Below are positions 1 to 7,183 of a stretch of DNA of 64,000 nt, one piece after another. Both the position numbers and the translations under genes were made by a program. Below the pieces are notes generated by a model that saw only the letters and a list, made by a program, of their open reading frames with translations, did no database searches and was not told the DNA's origin. Source of the DNA: Gracilimonas sp040117685 (GTDB lineage: Bacteria; Bacteroidota; Rhodothermia; Balneolales; Balneolaceae); the NCBI RefSeq assembly GCF_040117685.2, contig NZ_JBEDYP020000007.1, positions 1-64,000 of the forward strand, given 5' to 3'. The first letter of the stretch is position 1. Each line of letters starts with the position of its first letter.

Positions 1-27
1 GTGTAACCTACTCGTTCAGTTAGCCAT

Positions 28-125
28 TGGGTGTTTAACCACTGGTGCAGCTTTGAACATCTAGGTTTTCGCATTTATCGTGAAACGCTTTCGCGTTTTT
101 CGTGCGCCGCTTCAAAGGATAGTCA
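28..125. other. hairpin-rich stretch before the first gene
   Basis: No convincing gene lies in the first 150 bases. A stem can be drawn between CTTTGAA near 51 and TTCAAAG near 112, enclosing a second stem made by GAAACGC and GCGTTTTTC around 82-101. The structure sits directly upstream of the first coding region and could be a leader structure or a remnant of a recombination site. Function unknown. Confidence 0.3.
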
Positions 126-151
126 ACTTAGTCTTATCAGATTTACTTGAG

Positions 152-748
152 ATGCTATGGCTTGTTAAAGTAAACAATCCAAAATTGCTTATAGATAAGC
201 TCATCAAAGAATTAGAATCAAGACTAAATACAAATCTCTCCAAAGACGAAGACTTCCAAAAGTTCCTCCCTATAATTCAAGAAGTCTTAGCTCAGAAAAG
301 CGAAAAGTTTAATCCACCTAAAGATAATTTTGACGAGTCATACAATGAACACCTTAGTGAGTTATCTACAATTTATCCAATATTAAGCTATCGATTAAGG
401 GGTAAAAATAGGCTGATTAATATCAGTAAAACTGTTGCACAACTTGAAAAAGGATATTTAAATAACTTAAAAGAAGCAGGTTTAGAAGATATAAATACTC
501 TTCAGATCACCAATTACTTGTCTTCTGAAATGAAGGAATACAATTTTAGTCAAGTTACTGAAACAATTGAATCGAACATAAAAGAAGTTTCTTCTAAGTG
601 TGGACTGAAGACTTATTTTAAAACGAAAAAGTACCTAAATGATATTGATGAATTAATAAATGAAAATATAGATTCTGGCTTTGCTATAGCATTCGAGAAA
701 TTAGAGTCTTTTATAAAAGAGAGTAGCTTAAAAGATCAAGTTAAATGA
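152..748 (+). CDS. hypothetical protein of the mobile element
   Basis: I do not recognise this protein of about 198 residues. It is rich in Lys, Glu, Asn and Ile, probably all-helical and cytoplasmic, with no signal peptide or membrane segment. The frame stays open to a GTG at 80, but that start would place the GC-rich hairpin inside the coding region, so the ATG at 152 is preferred; neither has a strong ribosome-binding site. Base composition is visibly more AT-rich than the chromosome to the right, fitting cargo of the integrative element. It is followed by the convergent XRE gene. The repeated amphipathic helices recall abortive-infection or repeat-type proteins, but this is not evidence of function. 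Confidence 0.6.
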   Translation: MLWLVKVNNPKLLIDKLIKELESRLNTNLSKDEDFQKFLPIIQEVLAQKSEKFNPPKDNFDESYNEHLSELSTIYPILSYRLRGKNRLINISKTVAQLEKGYLNNLKEAGLEDINTLQITNYLSSEMKEYNFSQVTETIESNIKEVSSKCGLKTYFKTKKYLNDIDELINENIDSGFAIAFEKLESFIKESSLKDQVK

Positions 749-781
749 CCCAAGTTTAATTTCTACCATAGGGGGACAAAA

Positions 782-1021
782 TTATTTATCAATTGACGCC
801 TCAATTTTGCCAACAATATCTGTTAATCTAATACCTAATCCTTCAGATATGTCGGTCAAGGTAGTAAGAGTTGGCTGCCTTAAACCGCGCTCCAGATAGG
901 AAATATAATTAACATGCAAGTCAGATAATTCAGCAAGCTTTTCTTGGGTGAGCCCTTTCTCCTTTCTCAACTCCCTTATCACATCACCAGTTGCTTTTTG
1001 TATCTGTTCACTTTTTTTCAT
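782..1021 (-). CDS. XRE-family helix-turn-helix transcriptional regulator
   Basis: A small DNA-binding protein of about 79 residues, essentially one HTH_3 (Cro/C1-type) domain. The helix-turn-helix is visible as GLTQEKLAELSDLHVNYISY followed by LERGLRQPTLTTL, where the conserved Gln, Leu, Ser/Asn and Glu-Arg-Gly positions match the family. The ATG at 1021 is preferred; the frame also opens at a GTG at 1057, which lies inside a short palindrome that may be its operator. It probably represses its own promoter and possibly element genes. Similar single-domain regulators serve restriction-modification, toxin-antitoxin and integrative elements; no toxin partner is obvious beside it. Confidence 0.85.
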   Translation of the reverse strand: MKKSEQIQKATGDVIRELRKEKGLTQEKLAELSDLHVNYISYLERGLRQPTLTTLTDISEGLGIRLTDIVGKIEASIDK

Positions 1022-1055
1022 GCCATGAAGTAAGGCATGAAGACTTTTTGAATAC

Positions 1056-1071
1056 ACACACCATAGTGTGT
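1056..1071. promoter_or_regulatory. possible operator of the XRE regulator
   Basis: ACACAC-CATA-GTGTGT forms 6-nt inverted arms around a 4-nt centre, just upstream of the XRE gene and between it and the divergent lipoprotein gene. XRE regulators commonly bind such short palindromes at their own promoter. Assignment is by position only. Confidence 0.35.
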
Positions 1072-1128
1072 TTTTATTTATTCTTCATTACATTTCTAAG
1101 AATTCAGTAAAACAAAAACTTAGACCTT

Positions 1129-1599
1129 ATGAAGACATCTCTTATGTACATCAAAAGCATTTCACTATTAGGCTTAATTCTTGTTATTGCATCTTGTGCT
1201 TCAACAACTCCACTTTCAGAAGACCAGCGAGAGGTCGTAACTGTAGAAAACCACTCATTAAGCCAAGCGGAGGCTTATACTAAATCTCTTTTATGGGTTG
1301 CTGAGACTTATAACTCCGCCAATGAGGTATTACAATTGCAAAATAAAGAGACTGGCACTTTGGTTGTTTCTGCCCTTAATACCATAACAAGGGCAGGTGG
1401 CTTGGTAAGCTTTTCTGTTTCATACAATATGACCATCGACTTTAACGAAGAACAGGTGCGGTTTACACAACGAATAGGAAGCCCACAAGACCCGTCCATA
1501 GGTGGTATTTCCTCTGCGGACGCTGAAAAGATGCATCAGCATTTTGAGTCGCTTCGAATAAGCTTGCTGGATTACCTTACAAAATCGGATGATTTTTAG
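1129..1599 (+). CDS. lipoprotein with DUF4468-like domain
   Basis: Predicted lipoprotein of 156 residues. The N-terminus has a basic start, a hydrophobic stretch and the lipobox IASC near residue 23, so it should be lipidated and anchored in the envelope. The rest resembles the DUF4468 (TBP-like fold) family of Bacteroidota: a helix with Tyr-Thr-Lys and Trp (AYTKSLLWVAETYNSANEV), then a strand with Lys-Glu-Thr-Gly-Thr, then alternating strands and a final helix. The role of that family is unknown. It lies divergently from the XRE gene on the mobile element. An alternative start is the Met at residue 6. Family assignment is from memory of its pattern, so moderate. Confidence 0.65.
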   Translation: MKTSLMYIKSISLLGLILVIASCASTTPLSEDQREVVTVENHSLSQAEAYTKSLLWVAETYNSANEVLQLQNKETGTLVVSALNTITRAGGLVSFSVSYNMTIDFNEEQVRFTQRIGSPQDPSIGGISSADAEKMHQHFESLRISLLDYLTKSDDF

Positions 1600-1767
1600 A
1601 AACTCATTAACTGCCTCTAAAAAAGATACTACGAGTTCAATAGCTCGATATAATTTGCACATAGTTATACTCAGACTGCCAGCAACAAACCTATGGACTC
1701 CACTTTCTCCATATTCTCTCATTAACCATTTCAGGATTTTACTTTCTCTTCCCATACCCATCTCAAA

Positions 1768-2592
1768 TTAGTGTGTTTTGAAATTTCCATGCTTCCGAGA
1801 GCGGTACCTGATCCCAGCTTTGACCAAGTCAGGTAAATCAATACACACCTTGCCTGATTTAGCCCTCAAAGCTTCGCTATTAGGAGAGCCATACTTTTGG
1901 TGCAAAGCAATCTGATTAGACTCCTCATCCAAGACCACTTCCAGAGATTCAAGGAATATATAGCTGTATTCAGCAGCTAATTGCTTTAGGCTGCGTGCAT
2001 TGCTTATAGATATACCCAAGCATGACGCAACACTTTTAGAAGCCACAGGCCAGTATTTCTCTCTGTTTAACTTTAAAGCTTTAGAGGGTATTAATTCATC
2101 AAGCGGTAGGTTTTGTGACAGGCTTCTCAATTTTAGCCCTTCCCTCATTAACTTGATAAACCTTTCCTGGGGGTTGTTCTTCCTGTTAGTAAAGTTTTTA
2201 TAGCTCAATAAGCCGATACAGGCACCGGCGCAAAAAGCTTTAACAGTTTTCAGGTCTTGATGCCATAGTTCTACTGAAACTCGATACTCTACCCTCGCAA
2301 CACTGCACAGGTAATCTACACCCCTCTGAGCATATAACTCTCTATTACTATCAAACCCCAACCAATTAATTTCAAGGAGGTTGTTAAGATTATTAGTAAT
2401 CGACCTTTTGGACTTGTAACCAAGTGTCCGCTGTAAAAACCTTATATCTTTTGCTTCGATTTTAAAGAACGGCCCGTAATAAAATTTCAGATTGAGGTAG
2501 AGTTCGAATACAGGGCCTCTGGTTCGATAGTCGGAAAGCATGTATTGAAGAATACCTACTGGCACAACCAGCTTATTCAATTCCCTTTTCAT
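1768..2592 (-). CDS. hypothetical protein in the integrase gene string
   Basis: A 274-residue protein I cannot assign. It is basic, without signal peptide or membrane segment. The middle (about residues 50-90) reads like a winged-helix or replication-initiator segment (FLQRTLGYKSKRSITNNLNN), and residues about 180-210 (VASCLGISISNARSLKQLA) look like a second helix-turn-helix. Two such segments suggest a DNA-binding protein, perhaps a replication or transfer regulator of the element. The start codon overlaps the stop of the HTH gene upstream by 4 bases (ATGA), indicating translational coupling within the leftward string that begins with the integrase. Confidence 0.6.
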   Translation of the reverse strand: MKRELNKLVVPVGILQYMLSDYRTRGPVFELYLNLKFYYGPFFKIEAKDIRFLQRTLGYKSKRSITNNLNNLLEINWLGFDSNRELYAQRGVDYLCSVARVEYRVSVELWHQDLKTVKAFCAGACIGLLSYKNFTNRKNNPQERFIKLMREGLKLRSLSQNLPLDELIPSKALKLNREKYWPVASKSVASCLGISISNARSLKQLAAEYSYIFLESLEVVLDEESNQIALHQKYGSPNSEALRAKSGKVCIDLPDLVKAGIRYRSRKHGNFKTH

Positions 2593-2861
2593 CCTACCAT
2601 CTCTATGATATCATCCCGATGATAGAAAATCTTATTCCCCACCTTGCTGTATTTCAGCTTTCCGGAGCTTCGGTATCGCTGCAGGGTAGATTTGGAAACT
2701 CCGAGAAAGTCTATGGCCTCATCATTGGTGAGCAGCTCTTTATCCGAAGTATCAGAAGGTAGCTCCTGTAGGTGCCCCAGCTTTTCCTCCACTATCAGGG
2801 AAAGCCGTTCATCTATCAGGCTCACAAATTGGGACTTGGTAAGTATGATGAGTTCTTCCAT
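2589..2861 (-). CDS. excisionase-like helix-turn-helix protein (HTH_17)
   Basis: A 90-residue protein whose C-terminal half is a MerR/excisionase-type winged helix: LLTNDEAIDFLGVSKSTLQR, then YRSSGKLKYSKVGNKIFY and HRDDI. This pattern (helix-turn-helix, Arg-x-x-Gly-x-Leu, then a wing ending in a Tyr-x-x-x-Asp-Ile) is typical of HTH_17 proteins accompanying integrases of Bacteroidota integrative elements. The N-terminal 40 residues form a charged helix. It overlaps the downstream unknown gene by 4 bases. Probable role: DNA-bending recombination directionality factor or element regulator. Confidence 0.8.
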   Translation of the reverse strand: MEELIILTKSQFVSLIDERLSLIVEEKLGHLQELPSDTSDKELLTNDEAIDFLGVSKSTLQRYRSSGKLKYSKVGNKIFYHRDDIIEMVG

Positions 2862-2946
2862 CGGTCGGTTTCATTTAATTCGACTCAATGGTATTCAGAT
2901 AAGCTCACCGGATTAAGGGAAAACTATTTTCCCATTTCCCCATTTT

Positions 2947-3459
2947 TTATTTCCAGCCTAAATGACCCCTTATAGTGCTTTCATCTGGATGGAGGTTTAT
3001 TTCAGCATACTCTTTTTGAATGAATGTAATTATCTCCCCTGGCTTCGCATTCTCTCCTAACTCATTAATTGCTTTTTCATAAAACTGATCTGTTTGTTTG
3101 TACTTTTTCTTTCTGCCAACCTTTTTCTTTTCGACAGCTTTATCCTTCTTTCCTGACTCCTTTTCCAGTTCCTCAATAATTGGAATGAATGTGTCTTTAA
3201 ATCGCTCTTGAATGCTTTCATGGTTTTCTCGCTTTATCTCTGGCAATATCATATTCAGAGATATAGCAAGTTCATTCGTGTATGACTTTTCTCCTGTTAG
3301 TATTGGCCTTACCATCTCGTTTATAACCTTCTTAGCCCACTTATTCTGTCTTGGCCAACTTTCAGCCTCACTTAACCCCTTGAAAGGAATAGTGCGGGCA
3401 AAGCTATACACTGCTTCATTTATTTGTTTATACAGCAGAAATTTTTCAGGAGGTATCAT
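2947..3459 (-). CDS. hypothetical protein coupled to the integrase
   Basis: An unrecognised 170-residue soluble protein. The N-terminal 90 residues are helical with several Trp; the middle is a strongly basic Lys-rich linker (KKDKAVEKKKVGRKKKYK); the C-terminus (about 120-170) resembles a helix-turn-helix that ends in ESTIRGHLGW. Its start codon overlaps the integrase stop by 4 bases, so the two are probably translated together. Position and composition suggest an accessory DNA-binding factor for recombination or element control, but there is no direct family evidence. Confidence 0.6.
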   Translation of the reverse strand: MIPPEKFLLYKQINEAVYSFARTIPFKGLSEAESWPRQNKWAKKVINEMVRPILTGEKSYTNELAISLNMILPEIKRENHESIQERFKDTFIPIIEELEKESGKKDKAVEKKKVGRKKKYKQTDQFYEKAINELGENAKPGEIITFIQKEYAEINLHPDESTIRGHLGWK

Positions 3460-4670
3460 AAGAAGTTGTCCTTCATTTCATTATCGAGCGCATCCTGATC
3501 GAACTCATTTAGATATTTTTCTGTGATATTTAGAGTGGCATGACCAAGGGCTTTAGAGATGTTGTAAAGGTCCCAACCTTTCACCCTCGCTATATCCGCA
3601 AAGGAATGCCGTGCTACATGGAAGCTTATTTTCTTTTCAATTTCTGCATCCTTGGCAATCTTCTTTAAATACTTATTGGCTAAGGCATTCTTTGAGGAGA
3701 TTTGATTGTAGAGCTTCCGGGCATCGGACAAGTCTTTTTTGGGATTGAGCAGATCAAAGATATATTCGGTCTTACTTATCCCTTCCCACTTTTCCAGAAT
3801 AGCCACAGCCTGGTCAATCAGATATACCTTTTTAGGCTTGTCTGTTTTGCTCATTCTGTACGAGATGTACTCACCTGACCAATCATCCCATTTCAGCTGA
3901 CAAACATCAGAGAACCTGATACCCGCACAATAGAAGGAAAACAAAAAAGCATCTCTCACTTTATTGATCAGCTCCTTGTCACCATACTCCAGTTCAACTA
4001 TCGATTCTATTTCTTCCACAGTGAGACGCTCTCGGGATGGAGTATCTTTTTTAAAGCTCAGTTTTTCAAAAGGGTCTTTCTTAGGAGCTATGATGTCCTC
4101 ATCAATAGCCTTTCTGTAAATCGACCTCATGGTTTTAAGGTTGCTGGTAATGGTCGTGGCGGAATTGCCCAGCTCTGTAGCTAAGTAGGTTTCATATTTC
4201 CGCAAATAAACCGTTGTGATATCATCGAAGTAAAGCTTCCCTTTTTGAAATTCAGATAGCTTTATGAATACTGACTTATACCTTTTACTCGTGCCGATCT
4301 TCTTTTTCTTACTGAGCTCCTCTGCATAATCTAAGCCATACTGGATGAAGTCTTTATTACTACCTTGAGCCGAGTCATCTGTAAGTATGTCCTTGATTCT
4401 GGTAGCAGAGGGCGAAACTCCTTTTAGTCTAAGCTCGAGTGAAATGGATTCACATTCTGCAAGCTTGTCGGCTATAATCTTATTTATCTTTTGAGCCTCT
4501 TTCCCATCCCCCAAAACCTTTTCTCTTTTTTCACTCCATTTACTCTTATGAATATTAATTCGGGTAGAATGATATAAAGTTTTTTTAGAATCCGCTATGC
4601 TAATGTAAATTGGGTATGAGCCATCTTTGTTTTGACGATAGGTATAGAGAATAGGCTTAATCGTAGCCAT
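3456..4670 (-). CDS. tyrosine recombinase / integrase of an integrative element
   Basis: Site-specific tyrosine recombinase of 404 residues. N-terminal arm-binding domain (about 1-80), SAM-like core-binding domain (about 110-200) and catalytic domain (about 220-390). Catalytic residues are recognisable: Arg252 in AGIRFSD, His351 and Arg354 in HVARH, His377 in the GH pair, and nucleophile Tyr386 in NITEKYL. The organisation is that of Bacteroidota integrases (phage_int_SAM_5 type) on conjugative transposons and genomic islands. The frame extends upstream to 4718, but the ATG at 4670 (MATIKPIL) matches family N-termini. It is the last gene before a possible attachment site at 4,808-4,825, so it probably integrates and excises this element. 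Confidence 0.93.
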   Translation of the reverse strand: MATIKPILYTYRQNKDGSYPIYISIADSKKTLYHSTRINIHKSKWSEKREKVLGDGKEAQKINKIIADKLAECESISLELRLKGVSPSATRIKDILTDDSAQGSNKDFIQYGLDYAEELSKKKKIGTSKRYKSVFIKLSEFQKGKLYFDDITTVYLRKYETYLATELGNSATTITSNLKTMRSIYRKAIDEDIIAPKKDPFEKLSFKKDTPSRERLTVEEIESIVELEYGDKELINKVRDAFLFSFYCAGIRFSDVCQLKWDDWSGEYISYRMSKTDKPKKVYLIDQAVAILEKWEGISKTEYIFDLLNPKKDLSDARKLYNQISSKNALANKYLKKIAKDAEIEKKISFHVARHSFADIARVKGWDLYNISKALGHATLNITEKYLNEFDQDALDNEMKDNFL

Positions 4671-4807
4671 CAGGCTAAAGGTTGTGTTAAAGGTAAATTG
4701 CAGTTCAATCGAACTCAATCAAAAGCAAATATACTAAAAAGCTGCTTTTAAGTTACCTTTAAGAAGTAAATTGAAACAAGCGAGATTCAGGAAAGCTCAA
4801 AAACGTA

Positions 4808-4825
4808 GTCCCGGCGGGGTCACTT
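4808..4825 (+). other. putative attachment site: tRNA 3'-end fragment
   Basis: GTCCCGGCGGGGTCACTT reads as the 3' part of a tRNA: end of T-stem (CCCGG), acceptor strand CGGGGTC, discriminator A. Upstream sequence does not continue into a tRNA. A short 3' tRNA duplication on the far side of an element is the usual footprint of tyrosine-integrase insertion. The orientation predicts the intact tRNA (probably Arg-type) on the + strand to the left of this window. Confidence 0.45.
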
Positions 4826-4850
4826 GAACATTCAACATTAAATGTTGAAG
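4825..4850. repeat. palindromic intergenic repeat, copy 1
   Basis: TTCAACATT and AATGTTGAA form 9-nt arms around one base. The same palindrome with near-identical flanks recurs at 59,189-59,211, and related words at 54,866-54,900. It lies downstream of the multicopper oxidase gene and could also act as a weak terminator. Confidence 0.6.
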
Positions 4851-4880
4851 TGTAGCCTATTTCACATTTCGTTCGGTTTA

Positions 4881-6587
4881 TCAGGGAGTTTCCCCATCAA
4901 CCTCAAAGCCTAACATCATTCCGGCGTCCAGGTGTTCGCCGATGTGGCAGTGCATCATCCACTTTCCGGGGTTGGACATTTCAATCAGTAAATCTACCGT
5001 AGCACCCACAGGGATAATCGAAGTGTCTTTCCAAACCATGTTGGGATTTTCTACCCCGTCCATGCTCAGCACCAGGTGGCGCTGCCCGTGAATATGAAAA
5101 GGATGGTTCATGGGGTGAAAGGTATCCGGGTCGTTAAATAAGCGAAGCTTGATCACATCCCCTTTCTTGAAATCCCAGTAGATATCCATGTTCTTTTGTC
5201 CGGTTGCCGGATCCCGAAGAATCCACTCCACCTGCTTGCCGGTAGAAAGCCAGTTCATCATCGGCATGGTATCATTCCACTCGATGTGAGGCACATAAGC
5301 GGTATCCAGCTGCATGGACTGCATAATGGGAATGGGCAGGTTTTTAACCGCTACCGTCATTTCCAGCTCCTTATCCACCGGCTTATTAAAATAGGGCTCA
5401 AATTCGGCTATATCTTCTTTCACATCTTCATTTACCCGCAGGGTATTGAAGGCTTCGGTGTGGTTTTCCTCCACTTTGTTCTTCGAAACCGTAACCATTC
5501 CAAGCGTATCTTTGTGGGGATAAAATTCTCCCCTAAAATGATTGATGGCCTGAATGGAATTCAGGATGGGGTAGGTGCCCGGCTCTTCATATAGCACCTC
5601 TACAATATATCGCTCGGCCACGGCAATGGGCACGTTCTCGGTATACACCTCTTCTTCAAACTTGCTGACATCCGAGCCAACCACTTTCACCTTTGCTCCT
5701 TCGAATACCATATTAAACGTTCGGGTATTGGCCACGTTGGTGATGTAGAACCGCAGCACTTCATTTTTATCGACATTCAGCTTGTAATCCGTTTTTCCGT
5801 TTACCAGCATCACATTTCCAAAACGACCCATCAAAGCGTGAGTTGGGCTCGATTTCCCCCATGGAATCATCCCCTGATCATCGATAAGTATATCATCCAG
5901 AATCAGCATTTCTTCACGGTTCACCGGGCTGTAGTAATCCTCTTCGGGCGGGGCGACCAACATGTTTCCATACAGCCCAAGGTCCTGCTGAATGTATTCC
6001 AGCACATGCGGATGATACCAGTACACGCCGGCATCCCGGAAAAACAATTCGTAAGTAAAAGACTCACCTATCATCACCGGGTCCTGGGAAAACATGGTTC
6101 CGTCAAAGCGATAGTCGTGCCTTAGTCCATGCCAGTGAACGGTTGTCGGAAATTCGATTTGGTTGTTGAACTCTACCACTACCGTACTGTTCTGAGGAGC
6201 TTTTAACAGCGGACCGGGATATTGACCGTTATATCCGTACATCACATAGTCTTTCCCCTCCAGGGTACGACGAACAATGGATGCCTGCAGCTCAACCGTA
6301 TCTCCATCGGCCAGCTCCATAATCTCTCGTGGTTTTGCAAAGGGAATATCCTCTTTAGTAAGCCCAAGTCCGGCAATTAAAGGTTCCACCGGTGGCAGCT
6401 CGTTATGCATACCCGGCAACATGGGCATTTCCATATTCATCGGAGGCATTCGCCAAACGGCTTTGGAGGTGTCCATATTCATAGCATGCCCGGCCATATT
6501 ATGGTGTTCATGCTGTGCTTGAATAGAGAGGGAGGCTCCTGCAAAAAACACCAGCAGGAGGAAAAATTTAGGGTACAGCTTTTGCAT
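4881..6587 (-). CDS. secreted multicopper oxidase
   Basis: Three-cupredoxin multicopper oxidase of 568 residues, exported by an N-terminal signal peptide ending near SIQAQ. All four copper-ligand motifs are visible: HWHG (about 151), WYHPH (about 190), HPMNHPFHIHG (about 492) and HCHIGEHLDAGMM (about 543). The last contains the Cys that carries type-1 copper and an axial Met. The mature N-terminus is Met/His-rich (HEHHNMAGHAMNM), suggesting copper loading or tolerance. The ATG at 6587 overlaps the previous stop (TAATG); the upstream extension of the frame is not used. It belongs to the CueO/CopA-like group, oxidising Cu(I), phenolics or metals. It is third in an operon with two other exported proteins. 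Confidence 0.93.
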   Translation of the reverse strand: MQKLYPKFFLLLVFFAGASLSIQAQHEHHNMAGHAMNMDTSKAVWRMPPMNMEMPMLPGMHNELPPVEPLIAGLGLTKEDIPFAKPREIMELADGDTVELQASIVRRTLEGKDYVMYGYNGQYPGPLLKAPQNSTVVVEFNNQIEFPTTVHWHGLRHDYRFDGTMFSQDPVMIGESFTYELFFRDAGVYWYHPHVLEYIQQDLGLYGNMLVAPPEEDYYSPVNREEMLILDDILIDDQGMIPWGKSSPTHALMGRFGNVMLVNGKTDYKLNVDKNEVLRFYITNVANTRTFNMVFEGAKVKVVGSDVSKFEEEVYTENVPIAVAERYIVEVLYEEPGTYPILNSIQAINHFRGEFYPHKDTLGMVTVSKNKVEENHTEAFNTLRVNEDVKEDIAEFEPYFNKPVDKELEMTVAVKNLPIPIMQSMQLDTAYVPHIEWNDTMPMMNWLSTGKQVEWILRDPATGQKNMDIYWDFKKGDVIKLRLFNDPDTFHPMNHPFHIHGQRHLVLSMDGVENPNMVWKDTSIIPVGATVDLLIEMSNPGKWMMHCHIGEHLDAGMMLGFEVDGETP

Positions 6588-7156
6588 TAATAATATCCGT
6601 ATTTGGCACAAGGTTCCTGGGCAAAGGGTCCGTGGCCGGCCATGGTATGCATGAGTCCGCTTCGGGATAAACCACGAAAGGCAATGGGCCCAGACCACAT
6701 CGAAGAATTACTTTTTGGCACTGCTTTTTCCAGTGTGATAACCACAATGTATTTATTCCAGTCTACCGTGCCGCTTGTTTCCAGATTCTTATCCAAAGAA
6801 CCCAGCATCTTTACCTTATCTAAGTTGGGGGTCGTAACCCATGCCACAAAGGTTCCTTTTTTGGGCTTATTCACTTTGTTCAGTTTTATATCCAGCCGAT
6901 GGCGGTATGAGCCGTCTTTGGTGATGGAAATACCGAAGGGGTTAGGGTTGAATTTCATTACCGCTTTCCCTTTTGCAAGACCGGTTCCGGGCACATTCTT
7001 TGTAGTTACCAGGTCGATGGTATAGTATTCAGAACCGACTTCTGAACATTGCAGAGGCGGAGCAATATCCGCTGCGCCGGTCCCGGCTTCAAGCTCCGGG
7101 CTCAAAGCCAAACAACCGAACATTAGGGTGATAATGAAGGTTCTTTTCCAGATCAT
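6587..7156 (-). CDS. exported protein of unknown function in multicopper oxidase operon
   Basis: An unrecognised 189-residue protein with a clear signal peptide (about 1-25). The mature part is rich in beta strands, possibly an immunoglobulin-like or anti-sigma-C-terminal-like fold (VDWNKYIVVITLEKA). The tail concentrates possible copper ligands: Met-His-x-Met-Ala-Gly-His, then a Cys, then Tyr-Gly-Tyr-Tyr. The ATG at 7156 is chosen over a TTG at 7165. Its stop overlaps the multicopper oxidase start by one base, so the two are tightly coupled. A metal chaperone, partner or substrate carrier for the oxidase is a reasonable guess, not shown by homology. Confidence 0.75.
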   Translation of the reverse strand: MIWKRTFIITLMFGCLALSPELEAGTGAADIAPPLQCSEVGSEYYTIDLVTTKNVPGTGLAKGKAVMKFNPNPFGISITKDGSYRHRLDIKLNKVNKPKKGTFVAWVTTPNLDKVKMLGSLDKNLETSGTVDWNKYIVVITLEKAVPKSNSSMWSGPIAFRGLSRSGLMHTMAGHGPFAQEPCAKYGYY

Positions 7157-7183
7157 AACGACCAACCTGTTTACTTCAACAAT

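Noticed and set aside
1..125. Integron attC-like hairpin upstream of the first gene
   Set aside because: A GTTTAAC heptamer near 33-39 fits one core-site half, but no matching partner half-site lies beyond the hairpin and no integron integrase is present.
1420..1761. Open frame opposite the DUF4468 lipoprotein gene
   Set aside because: It overlaps a gene with a clear signal peptide and lipobox, and the encoded protein has no recognisable domain; an antisense shadow.
5196..5594. Frames antisense to the multicopper oxidase gene
   Set aside because: Long but without domain content; overlap a gene with conserved copper motifs.
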